DNA of 64,000 nt from Cranoglanis bouderius (GCA_023630585.1 CM042543.1:18761760-18825759), one strand, 5' to 3'. Shown: positions 1 to 31,650, counted from the first letter of the stretch. Program-made: numbers and translations. Notes: a model not told the origin generated them from the letters alone.

Positions 1-1260
1 GAGCCTTCAAAATGGTCTCTCAGTTTGGTTCACTAGGTAAGCCACAAACATTCATTGCCAAAGAAGCTGGCTGTTCACAGAGTGCTGTATCCAAGCATGT
101 TAACAGAAAGTTGAGTGGAAGGAAAAATTGTGGAAGAAAAAGATGCACAACCAACCGAGAGAACCGCAGCCTTATGAGAATTGTCAAGCAAAATCGATAC
201 AAGAATTTGAATGAACTTCACAAGGAATGGACTGAGGCTGGGGTCAAGGCATCAAGAGCCACCACACACAGACGTGACAAGGAATTTGGCTACAGTTGTC
301 GTATTCCTCTTGTTAAGCCACTCCTGAACCACAGACAACGTCAGAGGCGTCTTACCTGGGCTAACGAGAAGAAGAACTGGACTGTTGCCCAGTGATCCAA
401 TATCCTCTTTTCAGATGGGAGCAAGTTTTGTATTTCATTTGGAAACCAAGGTCCTAGAGTCTGGAGGAAGGGTGGAGAAGCTCATAGCCCAAGTTGCTTG
501 AAGTCCAGTGTTCAGTTTCCACAGTCTGTGATGATTTGGGGTGTAATGTCATCTGCTGGTGTTGGTCCATTGTGTTTTTTGAAAACCAAAGTCACTGCAC
601 CCGTTTACCAAGAAATGTTGGAGCACTTCATGCTTCCTTCAGCTGACCAGCATTTTGAAGATGCTGATTTCATTTTCCAGCAGGATTTGGCACCTGCCCA
701 CACTGCCAAAAGCACCAAAAGTTGGTTAAATGACCATGGTGTTGGTGTGCTTGACTGGCCAGCAAACTCACCAGACCTGAACCCCATAGAGAATCTATGG
801 GGTATTGTCAAGAGGAAAATGAGAAACAAGAGACCAAAAAATGCAGATGTGCTGTAGGCCACTGTCAAAGAAACCTGGGCTTCCATACCACCTCAGCAGT
901 GCCACAAACTGATCACCTCCAGGCCACGCCGAATTGAGGCAGCAATTAAAGCAAAAGGAGCCCCTACCAAGTATTGAGTACATGTACAGTAAATGAACAT
1001 ACTTTCCAGAAGGCCAACAATTCACTAAAAATGTTTTTTTTTATTGGTCTTATGAAGTATTCTAATTTGTTGAGATAGTGAATTGGTGGGTTTTTGTTAA
1101 ACGTGAGCCAAAATCATCACAATTAAAAGAACCAAAGACTTAAACTACTTCAGTCTGTGTGCACTGAATTTATTTAATACACGAGTTTCACAATTTGAGT
1201 TGAATTACTGAAATAAATGAACTTTTCCACGACATTCTAATTTATTGAGATGCACCTGTA
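1..1260 (+). mobile_element. Tc1-type transposon, 5' end outside window
   Basis: The element carries a decayed DD34E transposase and a right-hand inverted-repeat region of the IR/DR kind. The motif ATTCTAATTT.TTGAGAT occurs at 1060-1078 and again at the outer end at 1236-1253, just before GCACCTGTA. The element ends at a TA dinucleotide at 1259-1260. Such termini are widespread in Tc1 copies of teleosts and lampreys, from memory of the family. It lies in the rps6ka5 intron upstream of exon a. Confidence 0.85.
12..977 (+). pseudogene. Tc1 transposase, two nonsense codons
   Basis: One open frame from 12 to the TGA at 975-977 is broken only by TGA at 393-395 (where Trp is usual, after NWTVAQ) and TAG at 855-857 (after KNADVL). 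Visible parts: HTH near FIAKEAGCSQSAVSKHV, first catalytic region NILFSDGSKF (second-shell Glu changed to Gly), FQQDLAPAHTAKS, and NSPDLNPIENLW. There are 34 residues between the second Asp and the Glu. The C-terminus ends AIKAKGAPTKY. The lack of frameshifts suggests a fairly young copy. Confidence 0.85.
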
Positions 1261-1364
1261 TATGTTTATTTGGAATGATGTTGTGAACCGTATTAGAGAG
1301 ATCATTTCTCAGAGCCATTTGCAAGCAGCAGTGAGTTTAGATTGATGCCAGGCTCTGATTGCAG

Positions 1365-18169
<16,805 letters not shown>

Positions 18170-19004
18170 GCTGTCTCGTCCTCTCTCTGCGTGTTCCTCT
18201 ACATTAGCCGGGTCTCCCTTTATCACAGATGCAGAGCATGCAAGCAGGAGCGCCAGAGCCGAAATCACCCGAGCACTTCACTAGCAATAGATGTGTGGAG
18301 CAGGGTAGTACTGTGTGGGGGTGTTTGAGAAAAAAATGCCTGATCCCTTTATGGTCCACTGATTTCTGGACTGGTCCAGACTTAATTCCGCACTCCTGAT
18401 CCATGTGGCTGTGCATCTGTATCTGCTGTATGTCATGTACACACATAAGCTGAGTGTCACTCAGAGAAGCATGACATCATGCACTAACTGGAACAAATGC
18501 TCCAGTAACTGCACTGTCTCACCGCTTTAGGCTATTAAAAAATGGAAGAAAGGGATATTTTCTTTATTCTAAAAAAAAGATAAGGTTTATATAATAAGCT
18601 TTACTGTTTATATGTTAACTTATTCTCAAGGCCCTAAGGTCAAGTCTGTTATCTTTGGTGTGTGTCTTTGTAAATTGAGTTGTTAAGCGTGTTGTCGCTG
18701 ACTAGATCGAGTCAGAAGTATGCGATCCCGGACTTGTGTTTGATTTTTTGCAGGCTTCTTCCTATCTGAGTTTCATGGTGAAGTAGCAGAGATTTGTTTG
18801 CGTGTACTCAGACAAATCTTTTCTTTTTTTCTTTGTCAAGAAAGAACATATAACACAGTGTTCCAGATTCATTATTTTATGCAAGTAAGTGGCTTATTTT
18901 GGGAGTAAAAAGGATTATTTTACTGTATATGTGAACGCACAGTATATGTTCAAAATATAACAAAAATCCCAACACATAGTGCTAAGAAACTGCAGTCAAA
19001 TAAA
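18170..19004 (+). other. Probable rps6ka5 3' UTR with candidate poly(A) signals
   Basis: Non-coding sequence after the stop codon. ATTAAA lies at 18534-18539 and AATAAA at 18999-19004. Either could end the transcript, and nothing in the sequence decides between them. No mobile element is visible here. Confidence 0.35.

Positions 19005-21896
<2,892 letters not shown>

Positions 21897-21989
<93 letters not shown>
21897..21989. repeat. (TA)n microsatellite
   Basis: About 46 TA units begin at the right end of MITE copy 2. Confidence 0.95.
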
Positions 21990-21992
<3 letters not shown>

Positions 21993-22217
21993 AGAATAGA
22001 ATGGGCTTCCCTCTAGCAGAAATGTCCAGCACTCATGTTGGGTCTTGCTGTTGTTTGTTTTATATGGACTTATGTTACAGTTGCAATGATGCCTCAGCAT
22101 ATCAGTGATGAATAACCGGCATGAAACTTTCATATTTTTCAGATCACTGTGACCTCCATTCAGGTTGAACACCAAAAGGATACTTCATATACACTCACAG
22201 TCTAAATGAACTATATG

Positions 22218-23760
22218 TACAGCCGTGGCCAAAAGTTTTGAGAATGACACAAATATTAATTATTACAAAGTCTGCTGCCTCAGTTTTTATGATGGCAATT
22301 TGCACATACTCCAGAATGTTATGAAGAGTGATCAGATGAATTGCAATTAATTTCAAAGTTCCTCTTTGCCATGAAAATGAACTTAATCCCAAAAAAACAT
22401 GTCCACTGCATTTCAGCCCTTCCACAAAAGGACCAGCTGACATCATGTCAGTGATTCTCTTGTTAACACAGTGTTAACGAGGACAAGGCTGGAGATCACT
22501 CTGTCATGCTGATTGAGTTAGAATAACAGACTGGAAGCTTTAAAAGGAGGGTGGTGCTTGAAATTATTGTTCTTCCTCTGTTAACTATGGTTACCTGCAA
22601 GGAAACACGTGCAGCCATCATTGCACAAAAAGGGATTCACAGGCAAGGATATTGCTGCTAGTAAGACTGCACCTAAATCAACCATTTATCGGATCATCAA
22701 GACCTTCAAGGAGAGAGGTTCAACTGTTGTGAAGAAGGCTTCAGGGCGCCCAAGAAAGTCCAGCAAGCGCCAGGACCATCTCCTAAAGTTGATTCAGCTG
22801 CAGGATCGGGGCACCACCAGTGCAGAGTTTGCTCAGGAATGGCAGCAGGCAGGTGTGAGTGCGTCTGCACGCACAGTAAGGCGAAGACTTTTGGAGAATG
22901 GCCTGGTGTCAAGAAGGGCAGCAAAGAAGCCACTTCTCTCCAGGAAAAACATCAGGGACAGACAGCTATTCTGCAAAAAGTACAGGGATTGGACTGCTGA
23001 GGTTAGGGGTAATGTCATTTTCTCTGATGAATCCCCTTTCCGATTGTTTGGGGCATCTGGAATAAAGCTTGTCCGGAGAAGAAAAGGTGAATGCTACCAT
23101 CAGTCCTGTGTCATGCCAACAGTAAAGCATCCTGAGACCACTCATGTGTGGGGTTGCTTCTCAGCCAAGGGAGTGGGCTCACTCACAATTTTGCCTAAGA
23201 ACACAGCCATGAATAAAGAATGGTACAAAAACATCCTCAGAGAGCAACTTCTCCCAACCATCCAAGAACAGTTTGGTGACGGACAATGCCTTTTCCAGCA
23301 TGATGGGGCACCTGGCCACAAGGCAAAAGTGATAACGAAGTGGCTCGGGGAACAAAACATCGACATTTTGGGTCCATGGCCAGGAAACTCCCCAGACCTT
23401 AATCCCATTGAGAATTTGTGGTCAATCCTCAAGAGGCGGGTGGACAAACAAAAACCCACAAACTCTGACAAACTCCAAGCATTGATTATGCAAGAATGGG
23501 CTGCCATCAGTCAGGATGTGGCCCAGAAGTTGATTGACAGCATGCCAGGGCGAATTGCAGAGGTCTTGAAAAAGAAGAGTCAACACTGCAAATATTGACT
23601 CTTTGCATAAACTTCATGTAATTGTCAATAAAAGCCATTGACACTTATGAAATGCTTGTGATTATACTTCAGTAACAGTAACATCTGACAAAAAGATCTA
23701 AAAAGCAGTAGACTTTGTGAAAATTAATGTTTGTGTCATTCTCAAAATGTTTGGCCACGG

Positions 23761-23764
<4 letters not shown>
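22218..23764 (+). mobile_element. Near-complete Tc1/mariner transposon, DD35E type
   Basis: Inverted ends: CAGCCGTGGCCAAAAGTTTT on the left (after TA at 22218-22219) and, on the complement of the right end, CAGCCGTGGCCAAACATTTT. GAGAATGACACAAA lies inside both arms. Length is about 1.55 kb. It holds one long transposase ORF and an AATAAA (23628-23633) downstream of it. The right flank has no TA and runs straight into GT and TA repeats. Confidence 0.9.
22609..23598 (+). CDS. Tc1/mariner transposase, DD35E spacing, 5' end frameshifted
   Basis: A 329-codon open frame. HTH domains: FTGKDIAASKTAPKSTIYRI (residues 10-29) and a second around 65-100, with GRPRK at 46-50 between them. Catalytic residues: Asp140 in VIFSDES, Asp232 in LFQHDGAPGHKAK, Glu268 in NSPDLNPIENLW. 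There are 35 residues between the last two, against 34 in the other Tc1 copies here, because of the extra residue in LGPWPGN. The frame opens at a GTG. The likely true ATG is at 22586, and its MVTCKETRAAIIA peptide runs out of frame about 22625, as if a few bases were deleted there. No in-frame ATG occurs before residue 169, so the copy is probably inactive despite its intact catalytic core. Confidence 0.85.
   Translation: MQPSLHKKGFTGKDIAASKTAPKSTIYRIIKTFKERGSTVVKKASGRPRKSSKRQDHLLKLIQLQDRGTTSAEFAQEWQQAGVSASARTVRRRLLENGLVSRRAAKKPLLSRKNIRDRQLFCKKYRDWTAEVRGNVIFSDESPFRLFGASGIKLVRRRKGECYHQSCVMPTVKHPETTHVWGCFSAKGVGSLTILPKNTAMNKEWYKNILREQLLPTIQEQFGDGQCLFQHDGAPGHKAKVITKWLGEQNIDILGPWPGNSPDLNPIENLWSILKRRVDKQKPTNSDKLQALIMQEWAAISQDVAQKLIDSMPGRIAEVLKKKSQHCKY

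Positions 23765-23858
<94 letters not shown>
23760..23858. repeat. (GT)n-(TA)n microsatellite
   Basis: About 8 GT units and about 40 TA units begin at the right end of the Tc1-type transposon. Confidence 0.95.
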
Positions 23859-25420
23859 TACATGCATTCTTGGGCAATTGCAGATAGCATAACTAATTTG
23901 CTGAAGTGAATCCATTGACCGTTCTATAGCCAGAAAACATATTTTTTTTGTACTTTATTTTTCAATGCTACACCAGATGTAACATTAAAGAAAGCATCAA
24001 TAGGGTGTTGGATGCAAAGAATCAATCAAAAATCATTCAAGGCTGTCCGATGCTCTAACATCCAATTGTGCAATCAGAGGCTGCCACCAAGGGGCAGTAT
24101 CTACATATATTTCAGTCTAAAGCATGCTTTGAGGGCCATTTCAACTAGACCTACTTGTCCTATCTGTTCTGCCAGTGCTCACAGAGCAGCACCAGTGGTT
24201 TGATCGTTCTGCACAGAACAAAAAAAGCTCTTTACTTGAAAAATAAATTTGATAAATGTAATATTAATGAAAAATTATAAATTAATTGTAGTTATCTAGC
24301 TGGGCTGGATATATAAATATTATTCTCTTAACTTATTAAATTGGGTTATTGGATTGTTATATGATTGATTATAAAAGACACACACACATAATGAGATTAT
24401 ATTTATGGTCTTAATAGTGTATATATTTTGTAAAAGCCAAGCCATATTCCTTTAGATGTCGTAGAGTTTACTCTTTAAAAACAAAACAAAACAATGTTTT
24501 CCCAATATGAGGTTATAAAATTAACTTTAAAAAATTAAGGATCAGAGCAAAAATATTTTGTGTTTTAGGAAACTAGGGATACAAATGTGATTGTTTTGCA
24601 TGACTGTTCAAGATTCTGAGTTGAATCAACTCCAGTTCTCCAAAGTGAGAATGCACTCTGTTTGTTCTCTAGTCTTATTAATAGTTTTGTGGTTGAAGGT
24701 ATATGTCTATGTCTGAAAAAGAGTTCTTAAGGGCTCTTGTTAAAGTTTCAAATGAATGTTACGATTATTATACATTTGTTAAATGTAATAAAAATGTCTA
24801 CATTTACAAGGGTTTACTCTGCTTATTCCTTCATTCTGTATTCACTTGGGATTCTGACTTTTAACAACCTTTTAACAACCTATATAATTTGTTTTTAATT
24901 AATCTTTGCATGTAACTAACAAATTATTTTCTTGAGAGAAATAATTCTGCACTAAAACTTTGCACATTTTGCTCCTCAGGCTGTGGATATTTATTAAGAT
25001 AATCTCTCAAATCATGAGATATCTGAATTAATTAGTTGGAAAACCAAAATAAAATAATTTTAATATATTTTTGCACAATCTTTCTCTAGTTCTTAACCCC
25101 ACCACCACAATTATGTGTAAAATTAGTAACTGTGATTGCTATAATTGTACCATTTTCATTAATGATGATGACATCCCCCCCCCCCCCCCTTTTTATATGA
25201 AATTTACTTGAAGATATTCAGTAAAGCAAAATACTGGAATTTATAGTGTTTGCCTTACCATATCATAAGTAAATTAGAAAAAAAAAATCACAATCTATAG
25301 GACATAAATTATATAATTGCTTGGTTTTAGAAAGTACGGTGTGTTTTATAGTGTAGTATACAGCATTTATCAGAGGCTACATAGTAAATGTGAACAGAAT
25401 TAGAGTCAGGGATAAGGCGG
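23859..25420. other. Intergenic, AT-rich, nothing recognised
   Basis: No gene, RNA or transposon seen. A poly(C) run of about 17 bases followed by T lies at 25173-25194. Confidence 0.45.
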
Positions 25421-25429
25421 GAAACTGTG

Positions 25430-26050
25430 GAATTCTGCACTCGGCCACATTTCCTATTGTGCCCCAGATTTGACCGGCTGCCCCATCGTACGATGATGGG
25501 GCTTTTTCTATTCTTTTCTCTCTTAGTGCATGTTCCCAAAGCGCTCAGCATTCCAGCAGCCCACCATAGGAGCTGCTTTAGTGAGGGCTGCTGGCTCCTG
25601 GGTGGCCTCTTGTGCAGCGGCTGCAAAGGGGAGGAGACGATGTCTTATTAATTGACTGGGTGTCTTGGGCAAAGTGGAGGAATTTGGCTGAGAAGAGAGA
25701 CACACACACACACAGAGGGGAGGACCAGACATTGTCTGTGCTGCCTCCAGCCCTACTGTATACCTCCTCATTTTCTCGACCTGCATCATCATAAATGCCA
25801 GAAAAAGAGATTTCCTGCTTGTAATTTGTGTCCAAGTGAGCAGGGCTGGATTCAACTCCAAATGCAATGGAAAACCACAAATGCCCCTAAGAATGGATGC
25901 TCTCAAAGCTGTGAGGGTGACCCGGGTTGCAGTGGAGGGCGTTTCTCTGGAGCAGGCTGTGGGAATGGCCGACGCGGTCCTGGGAGCTGTGGAGGCACTG
26001 AATGGCTTGCTGTGGCTGAGTGTGTCAGGGGGATGTGATTGAGTGGGATG
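25430..26050. promoter_or_regulatory. Candidate conserved non-coding element
   Basis: Repeat-poor and less AT-rich than its surroundings, with TTATTAATTGACTGGG (homeodomain-like core), a GCCCCATC/GATGGGGC hairpin at 25480-25502 and several overlapping short ORFs that resemble no known protein. This is inference from composition only. Confidence 0.3.
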
Positions 26051-27759
26051 TTCTCAGGCTAGGGCAAAAGCAGGGCAGACGAGGGAGGGGAGGGAGTGTG
26101 TAAGTTTTGAAGCTTCCCATGTGGTCCACACTGACACCCCCCCCCCCCCCCTTCCCTTCCAAACTGAGGCACCCCCTGCATCCGCCATAATCCTGTTACG
26201 TGTCCCCATTAGCAGTATTGGGGCAGCTATTGTCTCGCAAGATGTCAGCCAGAGTCATCACCAGAGTACCCCGACATGTTTGGACTCCTTCCCACACCCC
26301 ATCTGTGCCATGGCAAAAAACCCACACATACCACATCACTATAAACCCTGGTAGGATCAGAAGTCAACAAGAGTGATGAAAAATCATCACAGTCCTTTTG
26401 TCATTCCATTTTCACACAAATTATATTGCACACCAACACCACGAATGACATGATTGAATGATAAACATCATCGCCCTTTAATCAGGTTCCGTACACTCCA
26501 ATCTGTAAATCAGTCCTGAAGCATATCACTGCATAGCTTAGTGCTTTTCCTGCTCTCCCTATCTCATTCACATCATCAATTAATTATCAAGCCTTTCATG
26601 ACTTGATTCGGACTGAAGTGCGTAAAGAAAGTCAATAAAGTCATTAAATAAACAACATAATTGTTTAATTGTAAAAACAATTTGAATTGAGCTTCATCCC
26701 CCTTACAACATTTTTGACAATTCTTGTTATGATGTATTATAGCAGATAATAAATCATGATTCTGGAGCCTGTCTCTCTTCATACTGATCCATCATGCAGC
26801 TGATGAAGAACTGCACCGAAGGACCTGACCTCAAAATAGTCTCTTCCACCCACTTGTTTCCTGTTCTTTGTGGGACAGCACAAAGCCTGCTCCACTGCAC
26901 ACGCACGCAGACACATGCACACAGTGAGGCAGTACTGGGAATACAGCACTACGCAATGAAAAACGACACAACAGTCCTCAAGATTGTTCTCAAAAAGTTC
27001 TTTCTTTTTTCGTCTTCCCCCTTTTTCTAATATGACAATGAACCGAAGGTAAAAAACTGAATGGCAGCATTTTCTAATGAAAGTCTTAAACCCTTGGTTA
27101 CTGCCTTGCTTGGGAAGTCTGAAAGTCCAAGACTCAGTGAGAATATGGGCTATGAGATGTAACAAACAACATATTCTTTTATGCATTTCTTATGAATCTT
27201 GTCAGTATCTTTAGGGCAATATTAAATGCTTTTCACTGCACGTCATCTCATGAGTCATGAGTCAACAGATTTGAGTGGCTCTTTGATTAGAATATATTCT
27301 ATATGTCAACAATTTCACTAATGCATGTAATTTGCATGTAAGGGCATAGTGCTGCAATAAATCAGGTTCCCTGATGCCCTTGGTGTAGCTTTATTCTATG
27401 GAACTGTCGTAATGTACTTAACACTGACATGGACACAGTAGGCGGATTATGTAAAAAAAAAAAAAAAAATCATATTTGTATATCTTGCTTGGCACAACAG
27501 CACTGTTAATATCTGACAGTTTAGACATTGCGGAAACACTTGACTGGTCCCCATGATGAAAACTCCTTTTATTTTATTTATGTACTTATTTATTTTTTAA
27601 CAAAAACTGCAGCTTTTATTTAAAAAACCAAAAGAGCCAAAATATTTCCTTCTGGTTACTGAGGTTAAGATTAGGCTAAGGTTTAGGTGTAGGCATAGTA
27701 TTGATTATCTGCATTAATAATTATGTCAGTGGAAGGTCCTCACAAGGATAGTAAGACAA

Positions 27760-27762
<3 letters not shown>

Positions 27763-27822
<60 letters not shown>
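27763..27822. repeat. (GT)n microsatellite
   Basis: About 29 GT units. Confidence 0.95.
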
Positions 27823-27823
<1 letters not shown>

Positions 27824-28380
27824 ATGCTTGCCCTCTGTTGATCTGAAGTACTGGTTACCATGACAATAGTGCTTAGAGAGGGTTTGGCGAACAATCACCT
27901 GTGGATCTCTTTGCCCTGGCTGTGGAGGTCTGTTCATTTCGCTTTGGGAGCAGATGGCCTTCCTGAAGAGTTGATAAGTATTGCAGCTGAGACATCTCAT
28001 CCATGATATACTACATCTAACAGTTCCATGCTGTAGAATTGCACACAAGGCATTACAAGTCCACAGACATACCCAACATAGAAGGCCTGTGCTTACATAG
28101 AGAACAACAAGAATATTGCCAAGCATCCTGAACTGTGGTGTTCTATTAGAAAAGGGAAACCTACAAATAGGGCTATATATTAATAAATTACGCTGCTGAG
28201 GATACAGCTATGCATTTCTATTCATTGCTTTGTGGTTCACTTGAATGAGTTGACCAGAGTCATCGTCAGAACAAGCCATGTCCCCTGATAGCTGGGTTGA
28301 GGCTTACTGAGCTCATTTGAAATGCTAATGGCCAAGAGACAGCTGCCATCCCATGCTGAACACAGTGTCACCCAGCCTAG

Positions 28381-28382
<2 letters not shown>

Positions 28383-28437
<55 letters not shown>
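28383..28437. repeat. (GA)n microsatellite
   Basis: About 27 GA units. Confidence 0.95.
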
Positions 28438-28441
<4 letters not shown>

Positions 28442-29195
28442 CAAGATTGCCAATAATTAGGTTGGCTTATTATTCTTTGGGTCTCGCACACACTTGATCC
28501 TTGAGAAGAGTAATTTGTCTTACAATTTAGAGACAGGGAAAGAGGGAAAAGTACATCATGAAAAAAGGACACATAACAGCAACAGACATGTGACAAAGCC
28601 TGCACTATGTTTATTAATGTTTACCCTCAAAATCACAGTGAGGCCTGAAAAAACAGGCAAGTTTTGCTGAAGGTAACTTATCAGCAGAAACCCACTGTAA
28701 CAATAGCAAATTTAGAGAGCTCTTAATTTAGCGCTCCTTCACTTGGGCTGTCTTATAGGCTATGAGTGGCTCCCAGAGTGATTGTGTGAGTTCTTGTGGA
28801 GATAGGAACACTTGTGAATATTGTGGGGGAATAAAGCATATATATATATAACTTTGAGAACGACTTTGTAGTAGCAGTTGTAGGAACTCTTCTAACTGTC
28901 TTAGAACCAACATGGGACAAATACACTGCATTTCATGAGGACAAACGAGAACTATTAACCCTTTAATTCTGACATCAACTATCAAAATGGGACGTTGCTT
29001 AATATCTGCAGCTTGGATGTCTTTTGTCTGAGCCTTTGCAGAAAAAAAACAACAACACATTTTACTGAATTGTATTCTCATGGCTTACTGCTTAGAAGAT
29101 TTTTGGAAAATACTTCACAACTGTCAACACAACTATAACATACAATAGATACCAAAATCAGTGTAAGAACCTTTCTGTATATTTCTGTATCATTC

Positions 29196-29300
29196 AAGTT
29201 TTTATTTGTCACATACACAGTTATGCAGGGTACTACACATAGTGAAATGCTTAGTGGTTGACACCGTGACTGTGTAAATAAGCACAGAGGGCATAATAAA
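29196..29300 (-). repeat. Retroelement 3'-end-like fragment
   Basis: The complement contains CATTTCACTATGTGTAGTAC and ATGTGACAAATAAAAACTTG. This resembles the shared 3' end of several fish non-LTR elements. No coding part. The family is not assigned. Confidence 0.35.
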
Positions 29301-29589
29301 ATTAATAGAATATAAGTATTAGATATATAAAAAAAGAACAATAAAGACAGTAAATGCAACAAAGAACACAATAAAATAAAGAATGTAATAATGTAACATT
29401 CTGTATCATATAAAACTAAGCAATAATGTCAGTTAAAACAGACAATATAATAAAAAAGTGGCAGAGAAAGAACTGTCTAGGACATTAAAATAAATTTTGA
29501 AATATAAATTTGATTTTTATATTAAAATAAATTCATGCAGTAATTAATGTATAAAATGGCTACACCTGACAGTCAAGCATCATTTGATG

Positions 29590-29590
<1 letters not shown>

Positions 29591-29620
<30 letters not shown>

Positions 29621-31650
29621 TTTTATTTATATAGCACATTTAAACACAGAGAAGCTGACCAAAGTGCTGAAAAGAATAAATAAAAATATAAATAAAAAAA
29701 TATAAATAAAATATAAATAAAATCAAAATAAACAACATAGAAGACAGACAAAAAACAATACTAAAATTAAATTAAAACACCAGTGAGAAAAGATACATTT
29801 TCAGCCTCTTCTTAAAAATGACAATAGAAGGTGCAAGGCAGATAGCCAATGGCAACTGATTCCATAAGCGAGGGGCAGCAACTGAAAAAGCTCTATCACC
29901 CTTGGTTTTTAAACGAGATCGAGGGACATACAAGAGATACCTATCAGAAGATTTTAAGGATCTTCTGGATGAATGTGAAATAAGAAGATCTTTAAGATAA
30001 GAGGGAGCTTGATCGTTAAGAGCTTTAAAAACAAACAACAGAATTTTAAACTGGATCCTTAAATGGACTGGGAGCCAATGGAGTACTGCTAAAATTTGGG
30101 TGATATGGTCAAATTTCTTTGCTCTGGTCAACATCCTTGCAGCTGCATTTTGAACTATCTGGAGGCGAGCAAGAGATGACTGAGGAAGACCCAAGTACAA
30201 TGAGTTACAATAATCTAAACGCGATGTGATGAAAGCATGAATAACCTTCTCCAAATCTTGAAAAGTCAAAAATGTTTTAAGTTTAGAAATAATCCGTAAT
30301 TGATAAAAACTATTCTTAACAACCGAATTTATTTGCTTGGTTAAGCACAATTCTGAGTCCAGGATGACGCCAAGATTCCTAACTTGGGAAGAAATTGAGG
30401 GGAAATGATTGGCAAGTTCATTTCTGAGCCCATCTCTCAATCTCAGGGGACCAAAAACAATAATTTCTGTTTTGTCTGCATTTAGTTGGAGAAAGTTATT
30501 TGTTAACCATTTCTTGACATCATCAAGACAGTCCAACAACGGTTGAATGGACTCGCCCGGTTTCAGTGTATAAATGAAATGAGACATTGTGCCCTCTAAT
30601 AATATTCCCCAGCAGACGCATATATAAATTAAAGAGGAGCGGGCCCAAAATGGAGCCCTGAGGTACACCATAAATAATAGGAGCTGAAGAAGAGGAAAAC
30701 ATGCCCAATGATACAGATATGTCTCTAAGATATGAACTGAACCACTGTAAAGCGGTACCCTTGATACCAATCAAATGCTCTAAACGCCAAAGAAATACAT
30801 CATGATCTACAGTATCAAAGGCGGCTGTAAGATCTAGCAACACCAAAACAACATTTTTACCAGCATCAACTGCAAGTAAAATATCATTAGACACTTTTAA
30901 CAAAGCAGACTCTGTGCTATGATAAGCAGTGAAACCAGATTGAAAAGGTTCCAGTAACTTAGCTGAATTTAAGAACAAGATCAATTGTGACTGCACAACT
31001 TTCTCTAACAGCTTTGACAAGAAAGATAACTTAGAGACAGGTCGATAATTATTAAAACAATCCTCATCCAAACCCTGTTTCTTTAACAAAGGCATAACAA
31101 CAGCATGCTTAAAGCAATTCGGGACTACTCCAGCATCCAAAGATGAATTGATCAGCATTTGGATACTGGGGCCAATTTCGGAGAAAGTCGCTTTAATAAT
31201 CTCTGAGGGAACAACATCAAGTGAGGTGGAAGTTATTTTCATCTGGTTAACCAAATCACACAGATCCTTTAAAGAAACATGTTTAAAACAATAAAAGGAA
31301 ACTGGGGTAACCAGCGAATTTAGGGACAGATCTGAGAACTGTAAAGTAAAGGAACAACGGATGGCTGTCACTTTATCAGCAAAAAACATTAAAAATTTCT
31401 CACAAAGATCAGCTGAAGGTTGAATTATTGAATTAATTCTGGTAAATAAAATCTTAGGTCTATGACAATGAGTAGTGATTAAGTCAGAAAAATACCTTGA
31501 TCTAGCTAATTTAGCAGCATTCTGAAACTTAAACAGACCGTCTTTAAAAATCTCAAAGGACACAGTTAAACGATCATGCTTCCATCTCCGTTCCGCTTTA
31601 CGACAGGCCTGTCTGAGAGAACGAGTATTATCGTCCAGCCCGTAATAGGA
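29591..31650 (-). mobile_element. Antisense LINE (L2/CR1-like), 5' truncated
   Basis: Non-LTR element on the - strand. Its 3' end is at the left, with a TTAC-type tail (seen as AAGT repeats at 29591-29616) next to the 3' UTR block AAATTTTATTTATATAGCAC. The reverse-transcriptase region is at 29772-31650. LINE-like codons can be followed to about 31915 with stops, so the true upstream limit may be further right. Clade assignment is from remembered motifs of fish L2-type elements. Confidence 0.75.
29772..31650 (-). pseudogene. LINE reverse transcriptase with catalytic box deleted
   Basis: Two overlapping frames join into one RT. The upstream frame (31650 to about 30560) has NYRPVSKLSFLSKLLEKVVQ, FQSGFTAYHSTESALLKV, LVLLDLTAAFDTVDHD and YGVPQGSILGPLLFNLYM. 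The downstream frame (about 30590 to 29772) has TLKPGESIQPLLDCLDDVKK, LNADKTEIIVFGP, LDYCNSLYLGLPQSSLARLQ and the usual C-terminal RLWNQLP. Between VSFHLY and LKPGES the YADD-containing stretch is missing and the frame changes (near 30561-30580). The upstream frame also has a TGA near 31655. Not functional. Confidence 0.8.

Larger units (their letters stand above)
26050..29100. other. Intergenic with microsatellites
   Basis: No gene recognised. It contains a poly(C) run at 26137-26151, a poly(A) at 27453-27469, (GT)n at 27763-27821 and (GA)n at 28383-28436. The ORFs here cross those repeats or show no domain. Confidence 0.45.

Noticed and set aside
25523..26038. Overlapping 99-128 codon ORFs on both strands
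   Set aside because: Low-complexity Cys/Gly-rich or Ser-rich translations in several frames at once, typical of locally GC-rich non-coding DNA.
26779..27186. 135-codon ORF on the - strand
   Set aside because: No domain, no splice context and no codon pattern I trust.
29590..29620. AAGT array as a possible CRISPR-like or regulatory repeat
   Set aside because: Simple tetranucleotide tail of the adjacent LINE, without spacers.
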